From: Paludibacteraceae bacterium
GTDB lineage: Bacteria; Bacteroidota; Bacteroidia; Bacteroidales; Paludibacteraceae
Direction of reading: 5' to 3'
DNA length: 56,258 nt
NCBI GenBank assembly: GCA_017541805.1
Contig: JAFXYK010000015.1
Location: 1-56,258, forward strand
Shown piece after piece: positions 14,593-21,251 of this stretch. The number at the start of each line of letters is the position of its first letter. The stretch's first letter is position 1. Made by a program: the position numbers and the translations under genes. Under the pieces are notes generated by a model. That model searched no databases, was not told the origin of the DNA, and worked only from the letters and a program-made list of their open reading frames with translations.

Positions 14593-15556
14593 AGTGTTTC
14601 TTAATCTCTTCACTCGTCTCTTCGCTCATGTTGTTCATCGCCTTCGTGATGTAGAACTTCGCCAGATCGTCCCGTCCCTGCAGGTGCAGAATCCAACCGT
14701 AGGTGTCCAGGAACACGGGGTTATCGGGTTCTTGCCGAATGGTGATGGCACTCATCGCTTCGGCTTTCTGCAGGTCACCTTTGTGCGTCGCGAGGCGGTA
14801 GGCGTAGTTATTAAGTACCGTCAGGTTATACGGGTCTATCTCCAGTACCTGTTCGTATAACGCACATATCTCTTTGTTCTTGGCTTTGGTCTTCTCCAGC
14901 AGTTCCAACTTAAAGAGCATGAACCGTTCATCCGTCGGGTCCTGCTTGAGATAGCGGTTCACTTCGACCAGCGCTTTCTTGGGTTTACCTATGGCGTCGT
15001 ACACGCGGTAACGCAGCAAGGCGCTGTAAGCATCGTACCCTTTCTGCTCGTCTATCTCGTCCTGGATCCCCAGCGCTTTCTCCCATTGTCCGGTACTCAG
15101 ATAGCCGTTCTGCAACTCCGTCAGCAGATCTTCGTCCACCTGCCACCGTTTCTCGCGTTTCTGCGCGTCATGTGCTTTGATGAGCACGCGCATGTACTCG
15201 GCTTTGGTCACCATGGTCTCGTACGACTTCAGCGCCTTCGCGTACTGGAACCACTGGTCATACGGGTCGGCTTCGAAGGCCTCACGCAGGTACATCAGTC
15301 CCCGCATTTCGTTGCCGATACCTTGCTCAATGATACCGAGGAATGCCATCGTCGTGCCGTCCTCCGGGTTGAGCGCATGGCAGAACTTCAGCAGCACGTA
15401 CGCTTTGTCGTACTGTTCCTCCACGATCGCCTGCTTCGCCGCATACCAGTAATAGGTAAACTGCTGCTGTTGCTCGGTGGTAATCGCACGAAGGGGAGTA
15501 CAGAGTACAGAATACAGAGTACAGACCAATAATGCTATGTAAATCTTAAATCTCAA
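14576..15556 (-). CDS. Exported TPR-repeat protein; start region and signal peptide made of repeats
   Basis: A 326-residue protein with tetratricopeptide repeats from about residue 35 to the end (for example YNLTVLNNYAYRLATHKGDLQKAEAM and NPVFLDTYGWILHLQGRDDLAKFYI). TPRs bind other proteins; the partner is unknown. No ATG precedes the signal peptide: the frame is closed by a TGA at 15574-15572, and the best start is TTG 15556, inside a heptamer array. A second array (15496-15523) encodes VCTLYSVLCT, the hydrophobic core. So the whole export signal is repeat-derived. It follows dut by 32 bp. Confidence 0.82.
   Translation of the reverse strand: MRFKIYIALLVCTLYSVLCTPLRAITTEQQQQFTYYWYAAKQAIVEEQYDKAYVLLKFCHALNPEDGTTMAFLGIIEQGIGNEMRGLMYLREAFEADPYDQWFQYAKALKSYETMVTKAEYMRVLIKAHDAQKREKRWQVDEDLLTELQNGYLSTGQWEKALGIQDEIDEQKGYDAYSALLRYRVYDAIGKPKKALVEVNRYLKQDPTDERFMLFKLELLEKTKAKNKEICALYEQVLEIDPYNLTVLNNYAYRLATHKGDLQKAEAMSAITIRQEPDNPVFLDTYGWILHLQGRDDLAKFYITKAMNNMSEETSEEIKKHYEAIK
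15496..15523. repeat. Heptamer array, GAGTACA family (4 units)
   Basis: GAGTACA, GAGTACA, GAATACA, GAGTACA, 28 bp. It encodes VCTLYSVLCT in the signal peptide of the TPR protein. Confidence 0.95.
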
Positions 15557-15575
15557 ATCAAAAATCTCAAATCAA
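15541..15575. repeat. Heptamer array, AAATCWM family (5 units)
   Basis: AAATCTT, AAATCTC, AAATCAA, AAATCTC, AAATCAA, 35 bp. It spans the predicted TTG start of the TPR gene and the space where its ribosome binding site should be. Confidence 0.95.
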
Positions 15576-15588
15576 AAATGTCGAAAAT

Positions 15589-16023
15589 CTATTTTCGACC
15601 ACTGTGTCCAAACCCACCGGCACCGCGCTCGGTCTCACTCAGCTCCTGCACTTCGACGATCTCCGGACTCTCATGCCGCGCAATCACCATCTGGCATATA
15701 CGCTCGCCGGGCTCTATTGTCTGCGGTTCACCGCTCAGGTTAATCAGAATCACACCCACCTCGCCGCGGTAATCTGCGTCAACCGTACCCGGGGTGTTGA
15801 GCACCGTCAATCCGCGTTTGAGGGCCAAACCGCTCCGCGGACGTATCTGCGCTTCGTAACCCACCGGTAACTCGATGAACAATCCCGTAGGGATCAGTTT
15901 GCGCTCCATGGGCGCCAACGTGATTGCCTCCGCGATATTACACCGTATATCCATTCCTGCTGCTTGCTCACTCTCGTATTTCGGCAGCGGATTATTGCTT
16001 TTGTTGATGATTTTCAGAATCAT
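15589..16023 (-). CDS. dut: dUTP diphosphatase Dut
   Basis: A 144-residue trimeric dUTPase: dUTP gives dUMP and PPi, keeping uracil out of DNA and feeding dTMP synthesis. The five family motifs are visible: AAGMDI (21-26), RPRSGLALK (motif 2), the uracil-binding hairpin [23 protein letters not shown] (motif 4) and the Gly-rich arm [11 protein letters not shown] at the end. The start at 16023 follows the lipid kinase stop by 18 bp, and this gap is filled by a heptamer array, so no normal ribosome binding site is visible. Confidence 0.97.
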   Translation of the reverse strand: MILKIINKSNNPLPKYESEQAAGMDIRCNIAEAITLAPMERKLIPTGLFIELPVGYEAQIRPRSGLALKRGLTVLNTPGTVDADYRGEVGVILINLSGEPQTIEPGERICQMVIARHESPEIVEVQELSETERGAGGFGHSGRK

Positions 16024-16051
16024 AAATCAAAAATCAAAAATTTAAAATCTC
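16024..16051. repeat. Heptamer array, AAATCAA family (4 units)
   Basis: AAATCAA, AAATCAA, AAATTTA, AAATCTC, 28 bp. It begins directly upstream of the dut ATG and includes the stop codon and last codons of the lipid kinase gene. Confidence 0.93.
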
Positions 16052-16935
16052 TTCTCGACGAGGACTCTCAGGCCGTCAGGCACGATCTTGATATGTATAT
16101 CTTTCTCCATCTCTACCGGGTCGCCGTCAATATGGAACGGCGCTTTCTCTTCGCGCTCCAGCGTTACCTCTTTGGCACGCAGCGTGTCCATGAAATAGCT
16201 ATTGTCGATGCTGCCTGTGAACAAACGCAACGCGAGGCTGGCGCTGCCGAGGATCGCATGGCTGGACATCAACATGATATCCATCTTACCGTCCTGCAGA
16301 CTGGCTTTCGGCGCTATCAGCGCTTCGTAACCCCATTGGTTCGCATTAGCGAAAGTGATAAGGAAAGCTTTGTGCGTCACGTCCAGACCGTCACCTACGA
16401 TATGATAGGTCTGCGGATGGTACGACCATGCCACCTTCAGCGTGTTCTGCAGATAGGTCATGAAGCCGCGTTTGTTGCTTCCGGCGAAGTTATCCGCTAC
16501 CACTGCATCAAAACCTGTGCCACAGGTGCTGACAAAGAGTTTGCCGTTCGCCAGACCGTAGTCCACCGCGATCGGTTCGCTGTGGTTCAGCATCTCCAGC
16601 GCTTTCTGCGGACGGATGGAGATATTGAGGTGCCGCGCAAAACCGTTTCCGCTACCCATGGGGATGATACCTAAAGCGGTCTTCGTGTCCTTCAGGCCGC
16701 GCGCCACTTCGTTGATCGTACCGTCGCCGCCCACAGCCACTACGGCGTCAAAACCCATGCGGGCATATTGATAGGCTAACTCCGTCGCATGACCGGCATA
16801 TTCGGTGAATACGATATTCGGCAGCCATTGCTCCATGTCCAGCGTCTGCATGATGAGTTTCGGCAACTTCTTCTTCGCGTTCTGCGTCTCTTTCGCACCC
16901 GATATCGGGTTGATGATAAATGCTATATTTTTCAT
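16042..16935 (-). CDS. Diacylglycerol/sphingosine kinase-family lipid kinase (YegS/BmrU-like)
   Basis: A 297-residue kinase. The catalytic fold shows FIINPISG (6-13), GGDGT (69-73) and PMGSGNGFAR (92-101). The C-terminal beta domain has FHIDGDPVE. The family phosphorylates diacylglycerol or related lipids at the membrane; in Bacteroidota sphingolipid substrates are also possible. I chose ATG 16935, where the family N-terminus (MKNIAFIINP) begins; an upstream ATG at 16968 adds 11 unlikely residues. It is the first gene of the long operon that runs to 9323. Confidence 0.92.
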   Translation of the reverse strand: MKNIAFIINPISGAKETQNAKKKLPKLIMQTLDMEQWLPNIVFTEYAGHATELAYQYARMGFDAVVAVGGDGTINEVARGLKDTKTALGIIPMGSGNGFARHLNISIRPQKALEMLNHSEPIAVDYGLANGKLFVSTCGTGFDAVVADNFAGSNKRGFMTYLQNTLKVAWSYHPQTYHIVGDGLDVTHKAFLITFANANQWGYEALIAPKASLQDGKMDIMLMSSHAILGSASLALRLFTGSIDNSYFMDTLRAKEVTLEREEKAPFHIDGDPVEMEKDIHIKIVPDGLRVLVEKRF

Positions 16936-16989
16936 GTCTTCAATAATTATTCTCGCGTATGCACGCAATCGTGCAAATTAAATCGGCTG

Positions 16990-17021
16990 CAAAGGTACGA
17001 AAAATTTTTGGATTGTGCAAG
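16990..17021 (-). promoter_or_regulatory. Bacteroidota promoter for the 16935-9323 operon
   Basis: Minus-strand TACCTTTG (16997-16990) with an imperfect upstream element CTTG (17021-17018), 20 bp apart. It lies 55 bp before the lipid kinase ATG. No other promoter was seen between the tightly packed downstream genes. Confidence 0.7.
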
Positions 17022-17346
17022 CGCGCGCGTAATTTTTTTTGTATTTTCTGCTTTTAGTGTGTGGCTCGGACATAGGCAGATTAGTCCCTCGCTGTCCTCA
17101 CTCTGCGTGAGGACGGTTATTCTTATCTCGCTTCGCTCGAACGATTCTTTCGCCACATTCCGTCCCCTGTCTTTGTGTCACGTTTCACGAGGCCACAAAC
17201 GCTAGCGGCCTGCCCGGAATGTGCTCAATGCGGGTGTAACCAATGCGGGGTGTGACGTTTGTTGTTTACGCGGGATATTATCCCGCATGTTTCGTTCATT
17301 GAAATCGGATTTTATCCGATATTTTTCTCAGAAAAATTCATATTTA
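17022..17346. other. Intergenic region with three hairpins, no gene
   Basis: I see no convincing gene. There are three perfect hairpins: GTCCTCA/TGAGGAC (17094-17114, 7 nt loop), GCGGGAT-ATT-ATCCCGC (17270-17286) and ATCGGAT-TTT-ATCCGAT (17304-17320). The last two share the core GGAT-NNN-ATCC, which recurs at 20687-20701 on the other side of the AT-rich islet. Confidence 0.7.
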
Positions 17347-17378
17347 TTTGCACATATCAGAAAAATTTCGTACCTTTG
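17347..17378 (+). promoter_or_regulatory. Bacteroidota promoter for the ncRNA/leader
   Basis: TTTG (17347-17350), 20 bp, TACCTTTG (17371-17378): a full match to the consensus. I find no second promoter before the gene at 17683, so that gene may depend on this one. Confidence 0.85.
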
Positions 17379-17384
17379 CACCCG

Positions 17385-17657
17385 CAAAGGTTTTTAACCC
17401 TCGTCGCTTGCCGACGTAAAACAGCAAGGACATATTGATAAAAAGCGTCTTACGCGCTTTGTTTTGGCTACTTGGAATCTGGTAAATTCGTTGATTTGTC
17501 AAAACATTGCGACACAAGATGCCCTTAGTGTGTATTTCAATACGCATATTTCGTGTATGTGTACATACGGCGTGGGCTTCAGTGTTGTTTGTTTTACAAA
17601 TCGGGCAATACCAGAGCCTCAAGTAGCGGAACAGCAACATTGCAGTCCCGCTTTTTT
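17385..17657 (+). ncRNA. Probable structured ncRNA or leader RNA (Bacteroidales type)
   Basis: About 270 nt between a perfect promoter and a terminator. It contains stem-forming segments: CGTCG-CTTG-CCGACG (17403-17416), AAAGCG-TCTTA-CGCGCTTT (17444-17461), GTGTGTATT-TCA-ATACGCAT (17529-17548) and TGTATGTG-TACATACG (17554-17569). It also has a run without coding character that ends in the terminator stem. I recall very similar intergenic sequence in many Bacteroidales, sometimes mis-called as a small protein. It could be the Bacteroidales-1 RNA of Rfam, but I cannot verify that. Either a stand-alone RNA or an attenuating 5' leader of the gene at 17683 fits. Confidence 0.6.
17625..17657 (+). 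terminator. Intrinsic terminator of the ncRNA
   Basis: AGCGGAACAGCA (17625-17636), loop ACAT, TGCAGTCCCGCT (17641-17652), two mismatches, then five T. It lies 26 bp before the ATG of the next gene, a place suited to attenuation. Confidence 0.78.
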
Positions 17658-17682
17658 GTATATTAACTTAAGTTCTGATATT

Positions 17683-18330
17683 ATGATGGAACACGTTTTT
17701 TTTGAACCATGGGTGGGTAAGGATTATCAAACAGGAGGTATCTTTGATAAGAAGATATTGGTGCTTGGAGAAAGTCATTATTGCGGAAACCTAGAATGCA
17801 TGAAAGCTTGCGGTATCCTTAATTCTCCTGAAGGTGGCTGTGAGGAATTCACACATAAGATGATGATAGAATACCTAAATGGATACACAAATACTTGGAC
17901 TCCCACTTTTCGAAAATTCGAACGTTCGTTGGTTAATGAAGTAACCACATTGGAAAAAAGTAATGACATTTGGAATTCTGTTGCCTTTTATAATTTTCTG
18001 CAAATTGCTATGGAACGAGCAAGAAAGGGTGGAGAAGCAAAAGATTATGAAGTTGCAAGAATCGCTTTTCTGGAAGTTATTAATGAATTACAACCTGATG
18101 TGATATTTACTTGGGGAACAAGTCGGTTGTATTACAACATGCCTGGGATTAATGATGGCTGGGAATATGGTGATGAATTAGTAATTGATGGTTGGAAAGT
18201 CCCCAATGGCTATTACAAATTACAAAATGGTAAAAGATCCAGAGTAATTGCAGTATATCACCCTTCTACAGGTTATTCTTGGAATTGGTGGTATAAGGTA
18301 ATATCCACTGAAGTTAAAGTAATTAAATAA
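17683..18330 (+). CDS. Hypothetical protein, uracil-DNA-glycosylase-like fold
   Basis: A 215-residue protein (ATG 17683; ATG 17686 is equally possible). The frame continues upstream to 17464, but that part is the ncRNA. DKKILVLGESHYCG near the N-terminus, IWNSVAFYNFLQ in the middle, LQPDVIFTWGTSRLY and VIAVYHPSTGYSW near the end follow the pattern of the UDG-like superfamily, where the first motif binds near the base and the last HPS loop contacts DNA. The catalytic Asp is not obvious, so activity on DNA is doubtful. The gene is AT-rich compared with its neighbours, which suggests transfer. It precedes the BspA-like gene by 20 bp. Confidence 0.7.
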   Translation: MMEHVFFEPWVGKDYQTGGIFDKKILVLGESHYCGNLECMKACGILNSPEGGCEEFTHKMMIEYLNGYTNTWTPTFRKFERSLVNEVTTLEKSNDIWNSVAFYNFLQIAMERARKGGEAKDYEVARIAFLEVINELQPDVIFTWGTSRLYYNMPGINDGWEYGDELVIDGWKVPNGYYKLQNGKRSRVIAVYHPSTGYSWNWWYKVISTEVKVIK

Positions 18331-18350
18331 CAAAAACAAGAAGTATTAGT

Positions 18351-20669
18351 ATGAAAAAACTTTTTACTCTTTTTCTTGCACTTGCTACAAGCGTAGGGAA
18401 TATTATTGCATCCGACACACAGGTAGATGGTATTTGGTACAATTTCGACAACGATACACAAACAGCAGAAGTTACATTCAAAGGTTCTTCTTATTCGTCG
18501 TATAGTGATAGATACGCTGGCTCTGTTGTTGTTCCATTATCGGTAATGTATAATAATCAAAACTATAGTGTCACAAGCATTGGAAATAATGCGTTTAGAA
18601 ATTGCACTGGTTTGACCGCTATAATAATTCCCAATAACATTATAAGTATTGGAGATCATGCCTTCTCTGGTTGTACTGGTTTGACTTCTATCACGATCCT
18701 GGATGGTGTTATAAGCATTGAAAATAATGCCTTTTATGGTTGTAGTGGTTTAACCTCCATTGAGATTCCAAATAGCGTAACGCATGTTGGAACTGGCGCG
18801 TTCTTACATTGCAGTGGATTAACATCTCCAGTATATAATGCACAGGTATTTGCTTTTATGCCAACTTCTTACTCTGGATCGTACACTATTCAGGATGGAA
18901 TAGAGTCCATCGCTGGGTGTGCATTCAGGGGGTGTAGTGATTTAACCTCCATTGAGATTCCAAACAGCATCACTAGCATTGGAACTTTTGCATTCGATGG
19001 TTGTAGCGGTATAACCTCTATTGATATCCCGAATGGTGTTACAAGCATTGAAGATTATGTTCTTAAAGGTTGCACTGGTTTGACCTCTGTGATTATTCCT
19101 AACAGCGTTACGAGTATTGGACGTTCTGCTTTTGAAGGATGCAGTGGTTTAACCTCCTTGACTATTCCCAATAATGTAACAAAAATAGGGTGTCGCGCTT
19201 TCAATGGTTGTCTCGGGTTGACGTCTATGACTATTCCCAATAGCGTAACAAGCATTGGACTCTGTACTTTTGAAGGGTGTACTAATTTAATAGATATTTA
19301 CGCCACTTGTGGCGACTTAGATAGAATAAAACAATTGTTAGATAATGATAGTAGAGTTAAATATGCTCCATCACCATATACGATTAGTACAAATCAAACA
19401 TCAAATGGTTCTATTAGTATTCCTTCATACAACGGATGTGATGATAGTACTCAAGTCACGGCAATCCCTAATGAAAGCTATCATTTTGTCCAATGGGAAA
19501 ATGGGAGCACAAGTAACCCACGCACTATCTATCTCACACAGGATATGACCATTGAGGCTATTTTTGCACACAATCCGATTGTCACATATGTCTATGATTC
19601 TAAGCAAGGAAACGTATTAGGTGCTACTACAACTCCTACGGGAATAGCTGCGGATAGCATTACGTTTGAAGCAAAATCTAACCGTGGTTTCCGTTTCGTT
19701 CGTTGGGCTGATGGTAATGCTGAAAATCCTCGTACTATTTATCTTGATAAAGATACCACAATGGAAGCCCTCTTCGATTACCAACTTACTGGTAAATGCG
19801 GCAAGGATAGCGTTCTTACTTGGAAATTCGATCCATCAACAATGGCTTTAGATATTACCGGAAAAGGTGCGCTTTCGGAGAATTACACTTACGGCACATT
19901 CATTGAATCGGTAACTATTGGAAATGAGATTACTCAACTAGGGACATCAGCATTCAATGATTTCGTTCAATTGAAGAATGTCATTCTTGGCACATCCGTT
20001 AAGGTATTGGAATCCAAAGCATTCCGTTATTGCTCAGCCATTGAAACAATTACATGTTATAGCCAGCGTCCGCCGACTGTTAACGAATACGCACTATATG
20101 GAGTGGACTACAACACGATTGTATATGTTCCAGCAGACTACTTGGAGAACTACAAAATGCACGATGTTTGGGGCTTGTATGATGTAAGACCAATAGGGGC
20201 TAAATCCACGGAAACGACAGAAATAACAATTACTCCTTCTGACAATACCGCAGATATTATATGGCCTACTATAGAAGGCGCATATACCTACGAACTTGTT
20301 ATCAAAGATAAGGACGGTAATGTGATTTGCACGCTTACTTTCAATGCGAATGGTCAATTGACGTCGATTGCCTTTAATGCTCCTGCTCGCGGAGATGCTC
20401 CTCAAAAAGCGCAAACGACAGGATTTGCCTTTACGGTAACCGGTCTTAATAGTGGTACGGGCTATGATTTGATCTTAACTTCGAAAGATAGCAACGGCTC
20501 CACTTTGGACACTCAGACTGTTTCCTTTACCACAACCGGAGAGCCACAAGGTTTTGATCAAATTACCAATGGTCAATCGTCAACGACCACTAAGATTCTC
20601 CGTAACGGCCAAATCCTCATCCTCCGCGGAGAGAAGACGTATACGTTAACCGGCCAGGAAGTGAAATAA
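18351..20669 (+). CDS. BspA-like leucine-rich-repeat surface protein with sorting-type C-terminus
   Basis: A 772-residue exported protein. Signal peptide 1-21. Residues about 75-325 hold roughly ten LRR_5 repeats of 23 residues (consensus AFxGCSGLTSIxIPNSVTSI). Residues about 343-490 hold two repeats with GFRFVRWADGN and NPRTIYL, as in Listeria-Bacteroides repeat domains. A second short LRR part follows (about 510-600), then a fibronectin-III-like domain (620-735). The end ILRNGQILILRGEKTYTLTG resembles C-terminal signals used for type IX secretion or anchoring in Bacteroidales. BspA relatives bind host proteins. The gene is AT-rich and ends at a terminator. Confidence 0.88.
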   Translation: MKKLFTLFLALATSVGNIIASDTQVDGIWYNFDNDTQTAEVTFKGSSYSSYSDRYAGSVVVPLSVMYNNQNYSVTSIGNNAFRNCTGLTAIIIPNNIISIGDHAFSGCTGLTSITILDGVISIENNAFYGCSGLTSIEIPNSVTHVGTGAFLHCSGLTSPVYNAQVFAFMPTSYSGSYTIQDGIESIAGCAFRGCSDLTSIEIPNSITSIGTFAFDGCSGITSIDIPNGVTSIEDYVLKGCTGLTSVIIPNSVTSIGRSAFEGCSGLTSLTIPNNVTKIGCRAFNGCLGLTSMTIPNSVTSIGLCTFEGCTNLIDIYATCGDLDRIKQLLDNDSRVKYAPSPYTISTNQTSNGSISIPSYNGCDDSTQVTAIPNESYHFVQWENGSTSNPRTIYLTQDMTIEAIFAHNPIVTYVYDSKQGNVLGATTTPTGIAADSITFEAKSNRGFRFVRWADGNAENPRTIYLDKDTTMEALFDYQLTGKCGKDSVLTWKFDPSTMALDITGKGALSENYTYGTFIESVTIGNEITQLGTSAFNDFVQLKNVILGTSVKVLESKAFRYCSAIETITCYSQRPPTVNEYALYGVDYNTIVYVPADYLENYKMHDVWGLYDVRPIGAKSTETTEITITPSDNTADIIWPTIEGAYTYELVIKDKDGNVICTLTFNANGQLTSIAFNAPARGDAPQKAQTTGFAFTVTGLNSGTGYDLILTSKDSNGSTLDTQTVSFTTTGEPQGFDQITNGQSSTTTKILRNGQILILRGEKTYTLTGQEVK
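18575..19300 (+). repeat. 69 bp tandem repeats encoding LRR_5 units
   Basis: About ten imperfect 69 bp units, each with a GGTTGTAnTGGTTTnACCTC-like core. The region around 18815-18915 departs from the pattern and contains an interrupted unit. Copy number could vary by recombination. Confidence 0.85.
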
Positions 20670-20686
20670 CCCTCTGTCCATTATTT

Positions 20687-20747
20687 CCGGATTGTATCCG
20701 GTCCCCTTTCGTTAAGTTCGCGAGTCGTAAGGCTCGCGTTCTTTTAT
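20687..20747 (+). terminator. Hairpin plus intrinsic terminator after the BspA-like gene
   Basis: A perfect hairpin CCGGAT-TGT-ATCCGG (20687-20701) is followed by CGCGAG (20719-20724) and CTCGCG (20733-20738) with an 8 nt loop, then a T-rich tract. The second hairpin is the likely terminator. Confidence 0.75.
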
Positions 20748-21176
20748 TTAATTTTTGCAGAAAGTGCAGAGTGATTTTTGCATGACGATATTGACGATTT
20801 TGGCGACATCGTCAATATCGCCACTTTCGCCAGTGCAATTTTTTATCTTTTTGGATTCATTTTTTTTGCCGTTTTGACGAACCAATTAACTTTCAACCGT
20901 TAGTTATTCCTTAGTTATTCCTTGGTTATTGGTTAGTCATTACCCTTCCATCCTCCTAATATCCTTTACTTCTTTCCATGATGGTCGCTTTTGTGTGTCT
21001 CTCAAACGTATACGATTATTAAGATTTTGGGCTACGGGTGCAAATAGGGGTAATTAGCTATGCATCAGCTGGTAATTAGCTTTCAATAATAGAATTGAAA
21101 ACATACACGATTATTAAGATTTCGGTTGTTTTTTACTGACAAAATGGCAGAAAAAAGACGTGGCATGCATTTTGTG
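20748..21176. other. Intergenic region upstream of secA: hairpin and direct repeats
   Basis: I see no gene. There is a perfect 12 bp inverted repeat CGATATTGACGA/TCGTCAATATCG (20786-20820, 11 nt loop) and an 11 bp tandem array (20900-20943). There are also two copies of ACGATTATTAAGATTT (21012-21027 and 21107-21122) and, between them, two copies of GGTAATTAGCT starting 22 bp apart (21049 and 21071). The last two sets could be operator sites for secA. Confidence 0.7.
20900..20943. repeat. 11 bp tandem array, TTAGTTATTCC family (4 units)
   Basis: TTAGTTATTCC twice, then TTGGTTATTGG and TTAGTCATTAC, 44 bp. It is the only array of this class in the window that lies away from any coding region. 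Confidence 0.9.
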
Positions 21177-21208
21177 CTTGCATATATCAAAAAAAAGTAG
21201 TACTTTTG
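21177..21208 (+). promoter_or_regulatory. Bacteroidota promoter for secA
   Basis: CTTG (21177-21180), 20 bp, TACTTTTG (21201-21208). The secA ATG is 43 bp downstream. The upstream element has one mismatch to TTTG. Confidence 0.78.
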
Positions 21209-21251
21209 CACCGCATTTTATGCGTAAACGAGAAAACAGATTAAACAAGAT

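Noticed and set aside
15496..15575. Short repeated units as a CRISPR array
   Set aside because: Units are 7 bp and directly joined, with no spacers, and there are no cas genes in the window.
16947..17156. Small minus-strand frame upstream of the lipid kinase
   Set aside because: It overlaps the promoter at 16990-17021 and contains a hairpin; no protein features.
17464..17682. N-terminal extension of the UDG-like protein (starting at ATG 17464)
   Set aside because: This stretch is the ncRNA, includes its terminator and has no coding character. Protein similarity starts at 17683.
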